NCBI GenBank assembly: GCA_020744225.1
Contig: JAGMWG010000004.1
Location: 2,108,001 to 2,172,000, forward strand
Length of the DNA stretch: 64,000 nt
DNA from: Paraphoma chrysanthemicola
Lineage: Eukaryota; Ascomycota; Dothideomycetes; Pleosporales; Phaeosphaeriaceae
Direction of reading: 5' to 3'
A program made the translations under genes and the position numbers. The notes below the pieces were generated by a model, which was not told the origin of the DNA, did not search any database, and saw only the letters and a program-made list of their open reading frames with translations. Of the stretch, positions 10,363 through 22,110 are shown piece by piece; position 1 is the stretch's first letter; the number at the start of each line of letters is the position of its first letter.

Positions 10363-11139
10363 TTTGTTCGCTGAAGTATTGAACGCTGCTCGAAATGGAG
10401 AATTTATATGGGAAATATTTGGACTATAAGAGAAAAGACTTGGTAAGAGGACACTTGAATTCAAGACTCGATTGATGATGGCCCGCATTGGAGAGGAGGT
10501 TTGCAGCTACTTATATCCATTCTTGCGCCGTACCATGACGTTCTATTGTATGTGGTGTAAGGCCATCGGTAAATGTTCGGTAGTCCCTGCATATGCGAAG
10601 GTCAGCGTGTTGCAGTAGCGCAGTCGAGTATTATGTTCAGGTACCGTGCGAATCGAATGACGTTCCATGAATAAATATCTCCGATGTCCGACTAACCCCG
10701 CCAATCATATCGTCCAATGAGCGATAAAGTGGGGACGGTGTCGCCCGGCGTACTGTATAAACAGACTGCGAGAGCGAAAGCAACGAGGGCAGCTTCGGGC
10801 AAGGCATTGCGGTTTACGTCGCTTCATGCTCTATTGCAACGAATTTTCTTTAAGTCCGTTAACACCACTTGTGTTGAGTTTCGGCTTGTCACAGCAAAAG
10901 CGACACCCATGGTTGCAAACGACTGCGCGCCTTGCACACGTCTATGTCGTTCCGGTAGTAGGATCGGAGAGTATTTGATAGAGCGGAGATCATCTGATGG
11001 ATTTCGCATCTCCATCGCACGACGCATGTCCCATCGCACCCATTGTACAAGTAATTATACACCCTCTCCAGTCCTCTTATCCTCTCTACCCAGTCTCACC
11101 TCCCATTCTTTATACACATCCCCATCCTCTTGCCCACTC
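10363..11139. other. Upstream region of the reductase and tail of the DUF423 gene
   Basis: The part next to 10362 is the reductase 5' region, including the possible N-terminal extension from 10488. The rest holds only shadow frames with low-complexity Ser/Pro translation; no gene is supported. Confidence 0.4.
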
Positions 11140-11609
11140 TCACTTAAACTTCGGCACAATCGGCCTTCCCCTCACCGCCAACGCAACCCACCCGCCAATC
11201 AAGCACAACCCACCCAACGGCGTCACGGGTCCTAGGAACTTGAACCGCTGCGGATCCAGCACAAGCAAATATATCGAGCCGGAGAACATTGTCATTCCCG
11301 CCGTGAAGAGGCCCATGGCGAGAGTATTTTGCGGCGCGACGACGGATGCGAAGGTTAGGACGGCGGAGTGAATGAGCTGTGATTTATGAAGTGAGCATAG
11401 TTTCTGATTACAATGTAACGAATAAAGCGGGCGGACGGGTGGGATTAGGATGGCAGGTAGGGTAGACTGACTTGGTATTGTGCTGCCGTGCTCCAATTTG
11501 TGATGCGTGCTGGGTCCGCGATGCGTTTCTTGAGACCGTGTGCGCCGAATGCGCCGAGCATGACGCTCGAGGCGCCGAAGAGCGTGCCGACTGTCCAAAA
11601 GGGAGGCAT
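11140..11609 (-). CDS. DUF423 (YgdD/TMEM256-like) small membrane protein
   Basis: Two exons (11609-11472 and 11376-11140; 95 bp intron with GTCAGT donor and CACAG acceptor, phase 0) give 124 aa, the usual length of DUF423 proteins. Hallmarks seen: GASSVMLGAFGAHGLK near the N-terminus, W-S-T-A-A-x-Y-Q, FSGSIYLLVL, and LGPVTPLGGLCLIGGW. Four hydrophobic segments are expected. Members are found from bacteria to animals; the function is not known. The gene lies 3' to the PRMT5 gene on the same strand. Confidence 0.9.
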
Positions 11610-11897
11610 TGTGCTTTGTTTAGAGGGTAGATGTGTGAGGACAGGTAGATGTGGGGAAGCTTGAGATGATGGCGTGCATATTGCGGAGTTCTCGGAGGTG
11701 AGAGGCCCGTGCTTACTACGCTTAAGCGTGGGGGAGAAATGGTAACTTTTTGGTCTATGGTTGGTATCTAAGAAGACTCCTGGACACAAAGTTCCGGAAT
11801 AGAGAACGTTGACGATGCGTGGCATAAGTTGCACGTCAACCATCTTGTACTTCCAGGCAGAAGCCATACGAATTACATTGACCTCATCTGAGTCCAC

Positions 11898-14406
11898 TCA
11901 CATCATGCAACCGTTGCTCTTGCTCGAGTGCAGATCCGAGATGCTCAGGCGTACCCTTTGTCCTCCAGGGATGGTGATGAAGCTCTCTACCAGCCACTCA
12001 TACCAAACCTTGCGATCGTCGGTTTGTCTCCAGAAGCTGACTTCCACCTCGGACTTGGCAGGAAGCTGTATGGGGTTCTACAGGAGTCGTTAGTGTCACA
12101 TGTCCGCGGAGTAACAAATTGAGACTGACCTTGAGAGGGAAGAAGATGGGGAACCAAGAGATCATGTCCTTGCTCTTCTCTTCCATCGTCACTGGATTTG
12201 TGCTGAGCTCGACTGAGCCTTGAGATCCACTGTATAGCACAGTCTCAAAGTAAGCGCCCAAACCATGGCACACACTCTGCTCTTGGACTGGGAAGGTAAT
12301 GCGACAGTCACGGTAGTTGTGCTCGTTAGCGCCATCACCGCCCACGAAGCCGCCTCCACCACCTACGGCGGAACCACCCTTGCGCAGTGAAGCTTGGGCT
12401 AGCACAGAGGGCGGCAGAGGATGCGAGAACTCCCATGCCGTGTGCACTATAGGTGTAAGCGGGGGCTCGAGGTTGAAGTTGGACATCTTTGTCCCGTTGA
12501 TCAGCTGTTGCGATGCAACCGTCTCTTTCTCTTCTGTGGACAGATAGTCAAACTGCGACAACATCACCACCCAAGGAATATCAAAAGCGTTCGGGTCAAC
12601 ACTTGTACTTCGGTTGTATAAGTCTGACCAGAGTCTTGGTGTGGAGATCGGCGTGAAATGCGCGGTGTAGCTGGAAGGAATTGAGATGCCATGATCTGGG
12701 TTGAGGACATGCTGTACACCATCGAGACATTCTGGGGACAGCTCGTTGTCTGCAAAAGATCCGAGCAACTCGCTAACCAGAATGTCGACCTTGCCGAAAC
12801 TGCCATCAGCCAAGGTTGGCCCTTTCCAAGCTCGCATATCAGTCTTGACAACAGTGACTCGTCCACCCCAAGTCTGGACATTGTGCCGCTGAAGCAGGAC
12901 ATATGCATTAGGGTTCTTTTCAATTGCGTATACTCGCACTGGCACACCACTGCTTGCACTTGCGTTGAGAGCGCGCGTGACTAGCGGACCTCTGCCGGAG
13001 CCAACAACAGCAATAACAACGACTCCATCGCCAGAACTTGTCGAGCGCTTCTGCTCGTGCCAATCGCCCAAGGCTTGAGCAATGGCTCGCTCGTACCAGG
13101 CATACTTGATTGGGTCCTTCTCGAACACCTCGTAAGTAATGGATTCAAGGTTGTCTGTCAGAGGCTGCAGAGGGCTTTGCAAGTAGTCTTGGAAACCACC
13201 CCCAAAGCGCTCAAGCTGACTCTTTGGAGGCTGATTTCGCTGAATGTATCGCAGATAGCTCAGATGTGGCGTTGGGTCGTTGCTACTACTGGTCTTCTTG
13301 CCAATCTTCTTCGCCAATTCAGCTGCTTCTGCAGGCGTAGGAGCGGGCGCATCAGATGAGCCCGGACTGGGTGCGTCTTCAGCAGTACGGGGCGAGAGGT
13401 GACCTGTCGAGTATGACATGATCATGTCTGGTTCATCGATGCCAGGCAGCGGGCCAACGTCTGTAATTAGGAGCCAGGGCGAGCTCCGCAGACGTGCACA
13501 TCGGAAGAGGAAGGCCTGATGGGCCTTGGAGAGAACGAAAGACTGTCGCGCATTGACGAGGAAGGATGAAGCCGGTATGTTGAGCAGCCGGATGGGCTCA
13601 GAATACCATCGCGACTGCAGCGCAAGAGAAGGGAGCTTGCGGGGAAGGTCGAGGGCAACAGACAGTCGATTGTTGTATTTACAGATGGTCCTGATTGTAT
13701 TCCATGCCTCCCACGAGCTCCAAGGGGTGAGAACATTCGCCGCGCTGTCTGACTCGAACTCTGGCCTGGCGAAGCGCGCAAGATCCCCGAGCTCATCGAC
13801 TCCAGCCAAAGTTTTCGAGCCGTCCATGGGCAACTGTACATGCAGCTGGACGTACGAGCCCGTCGCAAGCGCCTCCTTGATAGCGCGAGCAAATTGAGAC
13901 ACTCCATTCTGGCCGTGCGCCAGCCGTGGACCAGGCACAACAACCGTGGTAGCCCCGCAGAAAGCAGCGTACGCGATCTCCAGGTGGAAGACTTGTCGCG
14001 AGAGATGCGCGATGACTGGATCCGGCGAGGATAGATCTACCCATGCGCTGGTGAAGGTGACGAGCTGGCTTATGGTGTCGGACGGGCCAAGGGGCGTATC
14101 TGGGTGGTCAAGGGCGGGAACTAAGGGCAGCGGCTGGGTCTGCGAAGGGTCGGACAGAGTCTGCGTGTACGAATTGAGAAGGCTCAGCACGCGAGTATGG
14201 AAGTGGTCATTGGTAATGGGACTGCTCAGCATGTCATACTGCACGGTGGTCAGCCTCCCTTCCGTCTCCGGTGCATGCATTCGTCATACTCCAAGATCCT
14301 GCGCATGCTGGACGAGCTCTGCTGACACGTCCAATGCCCGTTTTGTCTCGTGATGCCCAATGTAGAAGATGGGTGCGCTGCCATCCATGCCGTCGGAGTA
14401 AGACAT
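11898..14406 (-). CDS. skb1: PRMT5-type protein arginine methyltransferase (Skb1/Hsl7)
   Basis: Type II arginine methyltransferase that makes symmetric dimethylarginine on histones, Sm proteins and cell-cycle targets. Three exons (14406-14290, 14238-12130, 12077-11898; introns of 51 and 52 bp, both phase 0) give 801 aa. The short first exon encodes the conserved fungal start MSYSDG...PIFYIGHHETKR, which runs into YDMLSSPITNDHFH after splicing. The SAM-binding loop is VVGSGRGPLV (about residue 450) and the double-E loop is SELLGSFADNE (about residue 527). The C-terminal beta-barrel ends in SSKSNGCMM. A Ser/Pro-rich insert (about residues 320-360) and a Gly-rich insert near residue 685 look disordered. 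It is divergent from the helicase PRP43, 363 bp apart. Confidence 0.95.
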
Positions 14407-14769
14407 GTTGCCTTCTCAAGTGCCTGAAGAACCTTCCAAAAGATATTGCGGGGGATGCGCGCGCAAAAGTCCGCGATGTCGTCAGGCTGCTGGCGGGGTG
14501 GGTCTGACAACGACGATATGCTTTGGAGAGGCAAGGAAGGACGGAGGATCAGCACGTGAGTGGCATTATGCTGCAAGTGTATAGGCTCAAACCACGCGTG
14601 GTGGTGAGTGGTATTGACTACATAATTGTGGTGGGTGGATATTGGTCCTCTCCCTGCCGCGGTGCGGTGTAATGATTCGCGCTCTGCCGGCAAGTGGAGC
14701 TAACTTAGCTTAGTCCCGTCGCATAACTTTTTCGAGAAGGCAACGCTGCCGTCCACCACCACCACGATT
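14407..14769. promoter_or_regulatory. Divergent promoter of PRMT5 and PRP43 genes
   Basis: 363 bp between the two start codons. Two housekeeping genes acting on RNA processing share it. No TATA box stands out, and repeated CCACCACCAC-type runs lie just before the helicase ATG. Confidence 0.5.
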
Positions 14770-17168
14770 ATGCACGACATGACAGTCAAGCGCGAGCATA
14801 ACGACGACGACAGCACCAGCGCCAAGCGCGTCAAGGTCGAGGCCAACGGGGGCGGCAAGATGGACGCGGCGAGCAATCCGTATCTGGCGCATTGGAACGA
14901 CGAGAAGCCTGTCAAGAGCGAGTACGGCAGCAGTAACGCCCTCGCCGGCTTCAAGCGCCATGCCACCACGACCAAACAGGCGCAGGCGGCCGAAGACGGG
15001 CCCAACAACGCCTTCACGGGCCGGCCGCTGTCCAAGAACTACATGAGCATCCTCAAGAAGCGGAGAGACCTGCCCGTGCACCAGCAGAGGTCAGTGTTCC
15101 ACACCACTATTGCTTGTGTGTAGCTAACCCCGCGCAGAGACGAGTTCCTCAAGCTCTACCAGGAGTCGCAGATTCTCGTCTTCGTCGGAGAGACGGGTTC
15201 CGGAAAGACGACGCAGATCCCGCAATTCGTCCTGTTCGACGACCTTCCCAACCAGAATGCGAAGATGGTCGCGTGTACGCAGCCGCGTCGTGTCGCAGCC
15301 ATGTCGGTCGCGCAACGTGTCGCCGAGGAAATGGACGTCGAGCTGGGCGAGGAGGTCGGATACAGCATTCGTTTCGAGGACAAGACCAGCCCCAGCACCA
15401 TCCTCAAGTACATGACGGACGGCATGTTGCTGCGCGAGGCCATGAACGACCACAACTTGACCCGCTACAGCACCATCATCCTCGACGAGGCCCACGAGCG
15501 CACCCTGGCCACCGATATCCTCATGGGCTTGCTGAAGGAAGTCGTGCTGAGGCGAAAGGACCTGAAGCTCATCATCATGAGCGCCACCCTCGACGCCACC
15601 AAGTTCCAAAAGTACTTCCACAATGCGCCGCTTCTCGCTGTTCCCGGTCGAACTCATCCCGTCGAGGTCTTCTACACACCTGCGCCAGAGCGAGATTACG
15701 TCGAGGCGGCGCTACGGACTGTCCTGCAGATTCACGCTACAGAACCTGAGGGCGATATTCTACTCTTTTTGACTGGAGAGGAAGAGATTGAGGATGCGTG
15801 CAGAAAGATCAACCTCGAGGCACAAGATCTGAGTAGAGAAGGCGGTGCTGGGCCGCTGGTGGTATACCCACTCTACGGTACGTTGCCACCCGCGCAGCAA
15901 CAGAAGATCTTCAATCCAGCACCACCACCATCAACTCCAGGAGGTCGACCCGGCCGGAAGTGCATTGTCTCTACCAATATTGCCGAGACATCACTTACCA
16001 TTGACGGTATTGTCTACGTTGTGGATCCCGGCTTCAGCAAGCAGAAGGTGTACAATCCCCGCATCCGTGTCGAGTCTCTCCTGGTATCGCCCATCTCGAA
16101 AGCTTCCGCCCAGCAGCGTGCCGGTCGTGCCGGTCGTACGCGCCCTGGTAAATGCTTCCGCCTCTACACCGAGGTCGCTTTCAAGAAGGAGCTTATCGAG
16201 CAGACGTATCCTGAGATCCTGAGGTCGAATTTGGCAAGCACGGTACTCGAGCTCAAGAAATTGGGTGTTGACGATCTCGTCCACTTTGATCTTATGGATC
16301 CACCAGCACCAGAAACCTTAATGCGTGCGCTGGAAGAGCTTAACTACCTCGCATGTCTCGACGATGAGGGCGAGCTGACCACTCTCGGTGGCCTCGCATC
16401 GCAATTCCCCCTTGACCCCGCGCTCGCAGTCATGCTTATCACGTCACCTGAGTTCTACTGCTCGAACGAGATATTGTCGCTCACCGCGCTGCTCTCTGTT
16501 CCCCAGATCTTCGTTCGTCCGGCCAACAATCGCAAGCGTGCGGACGAGATGAAGGAGCTATTCGCGCATCCCAAAGGCGATCAGTTGACGATGCTCAACG
16601 TCTATCACGCATTCAAGGGCGAAGAGGCGCAGGCAAACCCCAAGCAGTGGTGCCACGATCACTTCCTTTCGTACCGGGCTCTGCAGCAAGCCGACAACGT
16701 CCGACTTCAATTGAAGCGCATAATGGAGCGTGAGGAACTCGAGCTCATGTCGACACCATTCGAGAACAAGAAGTACTACGAGAACATCCAGCGCGCTCTA
16801 GTAGCTGGTTTCTTCATGCAGGTCGCGAAGCGCGAGGGTACAGGCAAATCTTACGTCACTGTCAAGGACGAGCAGAATGTGCTGCTGCATCCTAGCACCG
16901 TCCTGGCGGAAGACAGCGAATGGGTCATCTACAACGAGTTTGTCCTCACTACAAAGAACTACATCCGGACGGTGACATCGGTCAAACCTGAGTGGCTGTT
17001 GGTAAGTTGTGGCATTCCCCAATACTGGTGGCACGTACTAACAAGACGCAGGATATCTCACCCAACTATTATGACCTCTCACAATTCAAGAAAGGTGACA
17101 TCAAGACAGCCCTGCAAAGAGTCACCACAAAGCTGCAGCGCAAAGAGGCAGAGAAGGGTCGTAGATGA
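14770..17168 (+). CDS. prp43: DEAH-box RNA helicase Prp43 (DHX15)
   Basis: ATP-dependent helicase that releases the lariat intron from spent spliceosomes and also works in ribosome biogenesis. Three exons (14770-15089, 15138-17001, 17052-17168; introns of 48 and 50 bp, the second with a textbook GTACTAAC branch) give 766 aa, close to the known ~767. Seen in order: a disordered acidic/basic N-terminus, FVGETGSGKTTQIPQF (Walker A, about residue 123), ILDEAHE (about 222), MSATLDATKF, STNIAETSLTIDG, QQRAGRAGRTRPG (motif VI), then winged-helix, ratchet and OB-fold regions (VLLHPSTVL, YNEFVLTTKNY). The C-terminal exon supplies the conserved DISPNYYDLSQFKKGD. A Met at codon 4 (14779) is an alternative start. 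Confidence 0.96.
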
Positions 17169-17543
17169 GGTGTACTGGTATCAGGACTGTTCGACTAGAA
17201 GTTAGTAGCTGAGGCAGCTCACGTGGGCCTCTAGACACTTGTAGAAATATACCCAACCACCTCGCGTGGTTTCTCTTGCAACTCTTCTGAACGTATCTTA
17301 GAACTGATGTTGATTCAATGACCCGTACGCATGCAATTGCTTTAATATTCGATAATTATCACACGGCTTCATCTGCAGAAGACGATGAACGTCTTGGCGT
17401 GTGGTCTTGGCGTGCCCCACAGACATCGGCGTTTGCGACTTCAAACTCCGACATCTCCAACTTTTTTTCTGAGCTTCTTCCAACGCGACACCTCCGAGCG
17501 CATCCAATATTATTCCCGCCTACAAGCTCGCACACTCGTTCCA
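17169..17543. other. Intergenic stretch with RPA43 promoter
   Basis: 3' region of PRP43 and 5' region of the RNA polymerase I subunit gene. An in-frame upstream Met (17385) would extend RPA43 by 53 residues, but that leader (Arg/Thr/Phe-rich) has no family counterpart, so it is treated as untranslated. Confidence 0.4.
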
Positions 17544-18323
17544 ATGGCACCGATAGCTGAAGATGACTACTCTCTGCTGCACACCGAGCGTATATCGCAA
17601 TACGTCTCTCTGTCACCTGCCTCACTCAACGACCCGCTCCCAGCGCTTTGCGCCTCGATCTTCTCACCATTACTGTTGTCATACTTCCCTCCCGCGAGAG
17701 GAGTAGTGTTGGCCTATGAGGATGTCAAGTTGAGCGATAAACCACCACGCGCAGCTGAAGCAACTTCGAAAACTTCAAAATCGCATCGCGAAGAAGACGA
17801 AACACGAAACGAGTCGCTGCTTCTACGACACGTCGACGAATACACCGCCCCGTACCTCTGGGCCACCGCCACCTTCCTCGTCTGGCGTCCTCGCGCGCAC
17901 GCTTACATATCGGGCCGCATAACGCATCAGTCACAGACACACATAACGCTGTCGCATCTGAACACCTTCCCTGTGTCCATTACAAAGGACTTCTTTCCTA
18001 GCCGATGGACTTGGCACTCGGAAACCGCGGGAAAAGTCAAGAAAGGATGGGACGGCCGCTTGAGCAACGAAGGTGGATGGTGGGCAGATGGAGACGGTGA
18101 AAAGATCGATGGCGATTTGAAAGTGAGAATCAGAGATTTTGATGGCAAGATGGACGGCAGAGGAAAGGGCAAGGGCTTCCTTCGTATCGAGGGATCATTA
18201 CTCAGTCAAGAAGAGGAGAAGGCACGTGCTACTCAGAAGGGCGCAAAAGGCAAGCAGAAGGCGAACGGAGTGTTGCGGACACAACCAAAGCGGACCGACG
18301 GCGAGGTCATGGACATCGAGTGA
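17544..18323 (+). CDS. rpa43: RNA polymerase I subunit RPA43
   Basis: Part of the Pol I stalk (RPA14/RPA43, the counterpart of RPB4/RPB7), which docks the initiation factor Rrn3 in the nucleolus. Single exon, 259 aa from MAPIAEDDYSLLHTE. The SHS2/RPB7-N-like half shows LCASIFSPLLLSYFPPARGVVLAYEDVKL; the OB half shows YLWATATFLVWRPRAHAYISGRI, typical of fungal RPA43. The tail is Lys/Arg- and Gly-rich (about residues 175-259) and probably disordered. The start was set at the Met that fits the usual family N-terminus. Confidence 0.85.
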   Translation: MAPIAEDDYSLLHTERISQYVSLSPASLNDPLPALCASIFSPLLLSYFPPARGVVLAYEDVKLSDKPPRAAEATSKTSKSHREEDETRNESLLLRHVDEYTAPYLWATATFLVWRPRAHAYISGRITHQSQTHITLSHLNTFPVSITKDFFPSRWTWHSETAGKVKKGWDGRLSNEGGWWADGDGEKIDGDLKVRIRDFDGKMDGRGKGKGFLRIEGSLLSQEEEKARATQKGAKGKQKANGVLRTQPKRTDGEVMDIE

Positions 18324-19149
18324 GCGACATGCGGCGGAATGGTTCTGCGAAATCACCCCGCAACGGAAGCCGCGGAGGCCTATCTGCGAACGATTCGGGC
18401 GTTATGCGATGCATTTACGGCGTTCATTTTGATATTCTGGGCTGCACGATACCAATGTTTCACGGCCTCAGAGCTACACTTCGATGCTTGTCCTACGGTT
18501 ACCGTCGTACCTTGACTTCGCTCACCGCTCTCGCCACCCAATGAATACCATTGGGGTACAGTGAAGTAGCAAACTGCGACTGCGCCACTGGTGCCCATGT
18601 TGCCGATAGATTGTATCGTAGGACCATTCCCAAGTACACCCAGGCGGTCAGCAATCCGATGATAGCCTTCCTCGGACGGACACGTCAACACCGCCTGACC
18701 GACAACTTGCGCATCTACGCCATAATTGTCATCATCACTCTCGCCGGGCTGTTTGACGATCGCATTCGCCGACGAAGCACCCAATGACACCAGACCGGGC
18801 AATGTGTGCGACTCGATGCGAACGAACTGGGTCATGTACGCAACACAGATGCCATGCTGACGACGGGAACTTGCATTTTGACAGCTCGGCTACACGTTGC
18901 TGGAAGCAATGCGGACATTACAATGACGGTCTTTTTCACAGTATATATATGGCCATCATGCTCTCAGCATGTGCTCAAACGCAAGTATTCGCTACCAATA
19001 CATGTAGACTCCCGCCAAACGATATACTCACATCGGCTAGAAATAGCCAGTGTTCTTTTATATCTCCCATACCGCAAACATACCATCTATTCATAACCCT
19101 CTGCTTACTCTCCATTACCTCCACCATCCTAATTTAAATCCTTAAAACC
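18324..19149. other. Intergenic stretch with one unsupported minus-strand frame
   Basis: A 151-codon minus frame (18835-18380) has balanced composition and a few Cys, but no signal peptide, family motif or convincing upstream exon; it may be an exon of a small lineage-specific gene or chance. The right part is the upstream region of the secreted-protein gene at 19150. Confidence 0.3.
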
Positions 19150-19632
19150 ATGCTCTTCACCCATATCTTGGCAACGGTCTTCCCCTCCGTAACCTCATCC
19201 GCCCCACTCTCAAATCCAGCAACCGAACCGTATAATTGCGGCTACGTCCTCACGCAACACAACAGCAGCGCATACGCGGGTATATATGCGTATGAGTCGT
19301 GCGAACCGATTTATTACAACACATCGAGCGGGGGCTATCAGGATGCGTATGCGTATTGGATGTTTGGGGGGTGTGGGTGTCGGTTTTATGGGTATGTTAA
19401 TTTCACTATTTAACTTGATGTAGCTTGGCTTGTTGGATTGGACGAAGCACGGTGGTGGCGTGGTAGTGGCATGTGGTATTGATGTGTATATACTGATGTT
19501 ACGGGTAGATTAGAAGAGGAATGTGTGCGTGATGAAGATGCGCCGATGTATACGGGTCCGACGAAGGGGAGTAAGGCGGTGGAGTTTGGGGTTGTGAAGC
19601 CGAGGTGGTATGTTTGTTGGGAATTGGATTGA
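19150..19632 (+). CDS. Small secreted Cys-rich protein, CRFY family (single repeat)
   Basis: Two exons (19150-19391 and 19509-19632; 117 bp intron, GTATGT donor, TAG acceptor, phase 2) encode 121 aa. The N-terminus (MLFTHILATVFPSVTSSAP) is a plausible signal peptide. The mature part has CGYVLTQHN...CEPIYY...GGCGCRFYG, then after the intron LEEECVRDED...GVVKPRWYVCWELD. The pattern C-G-Y, C-x-C-R-F-Y, intron, (E/D)-rich, C-W-end matches the second repeat of the gene at 41678, including intron place and phase. Small size, secretion and even Cys number suggest an apoplastic or effector-like role; that is inference. It was recognised only through the comparison inside this window. Confidence 0.65.
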
Positions 19633-19937
19633 GAGGGTTTGATGGGAGAGGGTTGATGGGAGGGATAAAGGATAAGTCGAAGATTAGGGTCAGGGCAGTG
19701 GATGATTGGGGACGGGAGTTGGGTTGTTGGTTGTGTATTTGTTGGGTACGAGCGGTGTGGATGGACAAGTGTGCGCGTCTCTTCATCTCAATAATCTCCT
19801 TTCTAATCGCACATTCAGTATTTTGAGATCATCTTCCTAGTCTTTTCCAGATGTTGTACTTCAATCCCCGCACACTGCGCATGGTCCAGCACCACCATCT
19901 ACTCCCATTCTATCCGCTCTTTTTGTTGTCTTCTCGC
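19633..19937. other. Short convergent intergenic stretch
   Basis: About 305 bp between the 3' ends of two convergent secreted-protein genes. It is G-rich on the plus strand near 19633-19720; nothing else is recognised. Confidence 0.4.
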
Positions 19938-21348
19938 TCACACCACCACCGTCCCATTATCCCCAAACCGGAAAAAGTGTTCCCTCACTATCCCGTCTAT
20001 CATTGAGTTCTTCACCACCTTACTGCCATGAACCGACTTATTCGGATCCTGGCCAAAATTCTGCGGCTGCTGCGACTCCTGCTGAGGTCTCGGCACCGGC
20101 GCCGCCAACGATTCAATCTTGAACATGAGACACGGAGCTCTAGATTTACTCTGTCCCTCAAACACATAAATTCCCGTCACACCCTTAAGCCCGACTTCCT
20201 TCTTCCGCTGCGTAAGAAGATGCGCAACGCAAGCCCCATTCGGACTCCCCAACAACGCCAGTCCACCCTCACTCCCCGGCTCAAACTTCAACGGCACATC
20301 ACTCAACTCCTGCCCCACGGTGTCCAGCGCGCGGCGAATCATACCGAGGCTGGTTGGGTTGGTGATGCCGAGACTCATGACGAAGTTGAGTTTGGTCCAC
20401 TCGGTTTCGGGGATGTAGTAGCTGTACATGGCCCACATCATGTCGCTGAGGGTGCGCATGTGCGGGAGTTCGGTGTCGGGGAAGGCGTTTGGTGGAGATT
20501 TTGTGAGGCAGTTGGCGGGCCGAGGACGTTTCGGACGAGGATGCCGCCTTGGAGGTTCACGGCTAGGTAGAGGTATGCGCCGGTCATCTATATTCATCGT
20601 TAGCATCTTTTTCAAACTCTCTGATGATATTCTATTGTGTGCGTTGGCTAGAGGTGTAAGTAACTTACTCGTCGAGACTGCCCATCTGGCTCAATATAGG
20701 TCTGCATCTGTGTGGGCGGATTGTTTGGGCCAGGCACACCAGGGCGATAATGTGTTATTGTCGCTGCGGTCCAGAGCCCGCCTTCTTCGCGACACTTGTC
20801 GGATATGGACAAGTGGCGGAGGAAGTCAGCGATACCCCAGTATCCGCCTGTGTCGAGGTTGCGATAGTCCATGTTGACGCTAGAGAGGGTGTAGCCCCAT
20901 TGAGGAAGGTGGTCTGTGGGGTTGTCAGGAGATTTTATATTCGTGTAATGCTGGGCGACAAGTGCTATGAAAGAGAGGAAGATAAAGAGTGATATATCCG
21001 TGAAGGTCGTACGTACCGAAAGTCCATGGACTCTGTGCAGTGTTTTGCGGAGTGGGAAGCATTTGTCCGACATCAAGTCCGAATACGACATCTGGGCTAG
21101 GAACTTGCGGCCTTTGCATTTTGCGCGCTCCCATCGTCAGTGGCAGGCGGAGGCACAATGCCTCCTGCCCAGCGGCGTTCGTGATGTGAGGAGTTCGAAG
21201 CTTCATCATGGGGATTGGAAGCGAGAGCGGGAAAGTCGACACTTGAGATTTCAATGAGATCGTAGTTGGAATTGATCAACGAATCTGGGTTGTCGCTGTG
21301 TACGAGAGTGAGTAGCGCCAGGAGGCTGAGAAGTTGAAGGCGCAACAT
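19938..21348 (-). CDS. Secreted hypothetical protein, gene model unresolved (two frame breaks)
   Basis: Starts with a clear signal peptide (MLRLQLLSLLALLTLVHS, Met at 21348). A well-spliced middle exon (20913-20669, encoding DHLPQWGYTLSSVNMDYRN... to ...EPDGQSRR) has good sites on both sides: the donor at 21016 closes a 103 bp intron, and the donor at 20668 leads to a GATGCTAACGATG branch and ATATAG acceptor at 20588. The last part (to 19938) encodes MRTLSDMMWAMYSYY...GDNGTVVV. Two places do not close: the signal-peptide exon reaches TAG near 21097 while the frame that splices correctly is +1 to it, and in the last exon LAVNLQGGILVRNVLG leaves the frame of MRTLSDMMW by +2. An unusual acceptor, sequence errors or real decay are all possible. 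No family is recognised. Confidence 0.5.
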
Positions 21349-22110
21349 TTCGTGGGCGTGGTGGAGAGGATCAGAGTCGAGGGAGAGACCTCATGAGCCA
21401 ATGATAGTGGTCAAATTACAACGCCATTGGGGCTGCTTTTTTTGGCGGGTGAGATGTATAATCTAATCAAATACAATGACGCGATACTGTACGCGCTGTT
21501 TGTCAGTGGATACTCCAGTCCGTACATAATTGTCCCTTGTTACTTACAGCGGCGAGGAGCGGTACCTCTCACCGCAATCATTGTTGGAAGTCTCATTTGC
21601 GAGTTCCGTGAATTGAGAAAGTCCAGGACCGTGCCAACGATTGCCGTGACCCAGTACACGGGACATCGGCTCTTCCGAACACCCCACGAGTAGATTGCAA
21701 TGTGCTTCGTTGCAAGACAATCAGTCCTCCAGTCCTTGCTCTTGCTTTTGTTGAAAGCTGCCACTAAGACACGATTAATCACCCAGCGTGGCCGTGGCTG
21801 TGCCTTTTCCGTTACTGACAATATGAAGCTCAATGTATGAAAAGAAGGAACGTCATTTTCTGGGCTATTTTGGTTAACTTCCTACTTCACTGCACCCAAA
21901 TCACATATGTGCTGCCGTGCTCGCGCATTTGCCTTATTTCCTCTCGAATCCCACGACCACAATCAACTCAAACACACAAAACCATATGTAATGACACAGC
22001 TCGTACAACACTCCGGTTGAAATTATATCCAGTATCCCGTGGAGGGACTCAAGAAAGTACTCTTGGCTGTACAAATGCGCTCTTTGTGGTTAGACCGAAA
22101 ACACTTCGAT
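21349..22110. other. Gene-free stretch
   Basis: Upstream region of the secreted-protein gene and 3' side of the deaminase gene. Only short overlapping frames are seen; nothing is supported. Confidence 0.45.

Noticed and set aside
10717..11235. 172-codon plus frame
   Set aside because: Ser/Pro/His low-quality translation, no motif, and it runs into the antisense of the DUF423 exon.
18380..18835. 151-codon minus frame with several Cys
   Set aside because: No signal peptide, family motif or joinable exon; kept only as a note in the intergenic entry.
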